Shown in pieces: positions 22,078 to 22,201 of a DNA stretch of 22,201 nucleotides. The first letter of the stretch is position 1. Each line of letters starts with the position of its first letter. The translations under genes and the position numbers were made by a program. The stretch comes from JASHVB01 sp049522565 (lineage in GTDB: Bacteria; Pseudomonadota; Alphaproteobacteria; Acetobacterales; Acetobacteraceae): NCBI GenBank assembly GCA_049522565.1, contig JBEKNT010000060.1, forward strand, positions 1 to 22,201, written 5' to 3'. Below the pieces are notes generated by a model. The model was not told the DNA's origin. It was given only the letters and a program-made list of their open reading frames with translations, and ran no database searches.

Positions 22078-22111
22078 GACCGGAGCCTGCAATCGGGTGA
22101 AGGAAGCAAGA

Positions 22112-22184
22112 CAGGGGCTTTGCCCCTGGAACCCCACCAAGGGGCTCTGCCCCATTGGATCCCCGCCAAGGGCGGAGCCCTTGG
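22112..22184. repeat. Three consecutive repeat hairpins
   Basis: caggggc-ttt-gcccctg (22112-22128), ccaaggggc-tct-gcccc-a-ttgg (22137-22158) and ccaaggg-cggag-cccttgg (22166-22184). They share ccaaggg/ggggc cores, so they look like variants of one unit. The array may continue past the window edge. Confidence 0.8.
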
Positions 22185-22201
22185 GACCCTTCAGTTGGCT
22201 G

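Larger units (their letters stand above)
21792..22201. other. Gene-free right end with repeats
   Basis: 410 bases. The first 220 hold the IclR gene's upstream region, with no clear promoter or binding palindrome that I can fix. The last 185 are made of repeats described separately. ORFs on both strands across this stretch encode repeat translations such as MPAYAGMTG and are not genes. Confidence 0.55.

Noticed and set aside
22112..22184. Short CRISPR-like array
   Set aside because: The units are hairpins of unequal length with no unique spacers of constant size and no cas genes.

Overview
The window is a GC-rich stretch of bacterial chromosome with ordinary housekeeping and catabolic genes, and no phage, transposon or CRISPR array that I can see. 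An alphaproteobacterium is likely, and Acetobacteraceae (Rhodospirillales) is my best guess. The reasons are a CheA with an alphaproteobacterial-type P2 domain, an FzlA-like GST near gpmI-envC, a dmeRF metal-efflux operon, Uma2, PEP-CTERM and CaiB/acyl-CoA dehydrogenase content, and many short palindromic intergenic repeats. The taxonomy is inference, not measured.

Left part (1-6.7 kb): the 3' portion of a chemotaxis kinase gene cheA enters from the left edge. It is followed by tRNA-Thr(TGT), a small secreted Gly/His/Trp-rich protein (minus strand), and a GST-fold protein of probable FzlA type (minus strand). A plus-strand pair follows: gpmI (phosphoglycerate mutase) and an EnvC-family murein hydrolase activator. 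A palindromic repeat lies inside the apparent 5' end of the envC reading frame.

Middle part (6.7-15 kb): dmeF and dmeR (Co/Ni efflux and its RcnR-type repressor) run leftward from a promoter whose spacer holds a G-tract operator. Running rightward from the same intergenic region is an operon of a RbsD/FucU sugar mutarotase, a COG3618-type lactonase and an acyl-CoA dehydrogenase. Next comes a small island that looks less GC-rich, with a strong-looking promoter, a leader hairpin, an orphan small ORF and a secreted hypothetical protein. Then come a 3-hydroxyisobutyrate-dehydrogenase-like enzyme (minus), a DUF1841-like protein (plus), a frameshifted Uma2 nuclease (minus) and a second acyl-CoA dehydrogenase.

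Right part (15-22.2 kb): a PEP-CTERM exported protein (minus), a TPR-sulfotransferase fusion, a CaiB/BaiF CoA-transferase, a TauD/TfdA Fe(II)/2-oxoglutarate dioxygenase and a convergent IclR regulator. The last 180 bases hold stacked repeat hairpins.

I did not find a convincing new multi-gene system. The most interesting signals are small: palindromic repeats captured in the N-terminus of the EnvC-like ORF and the C-terminus of DmeF, a predicted leaderless dmeR transcript with its operator in the promoter spacer, and the promoter/attenuator-like leader ahead of an orphan small ORF.
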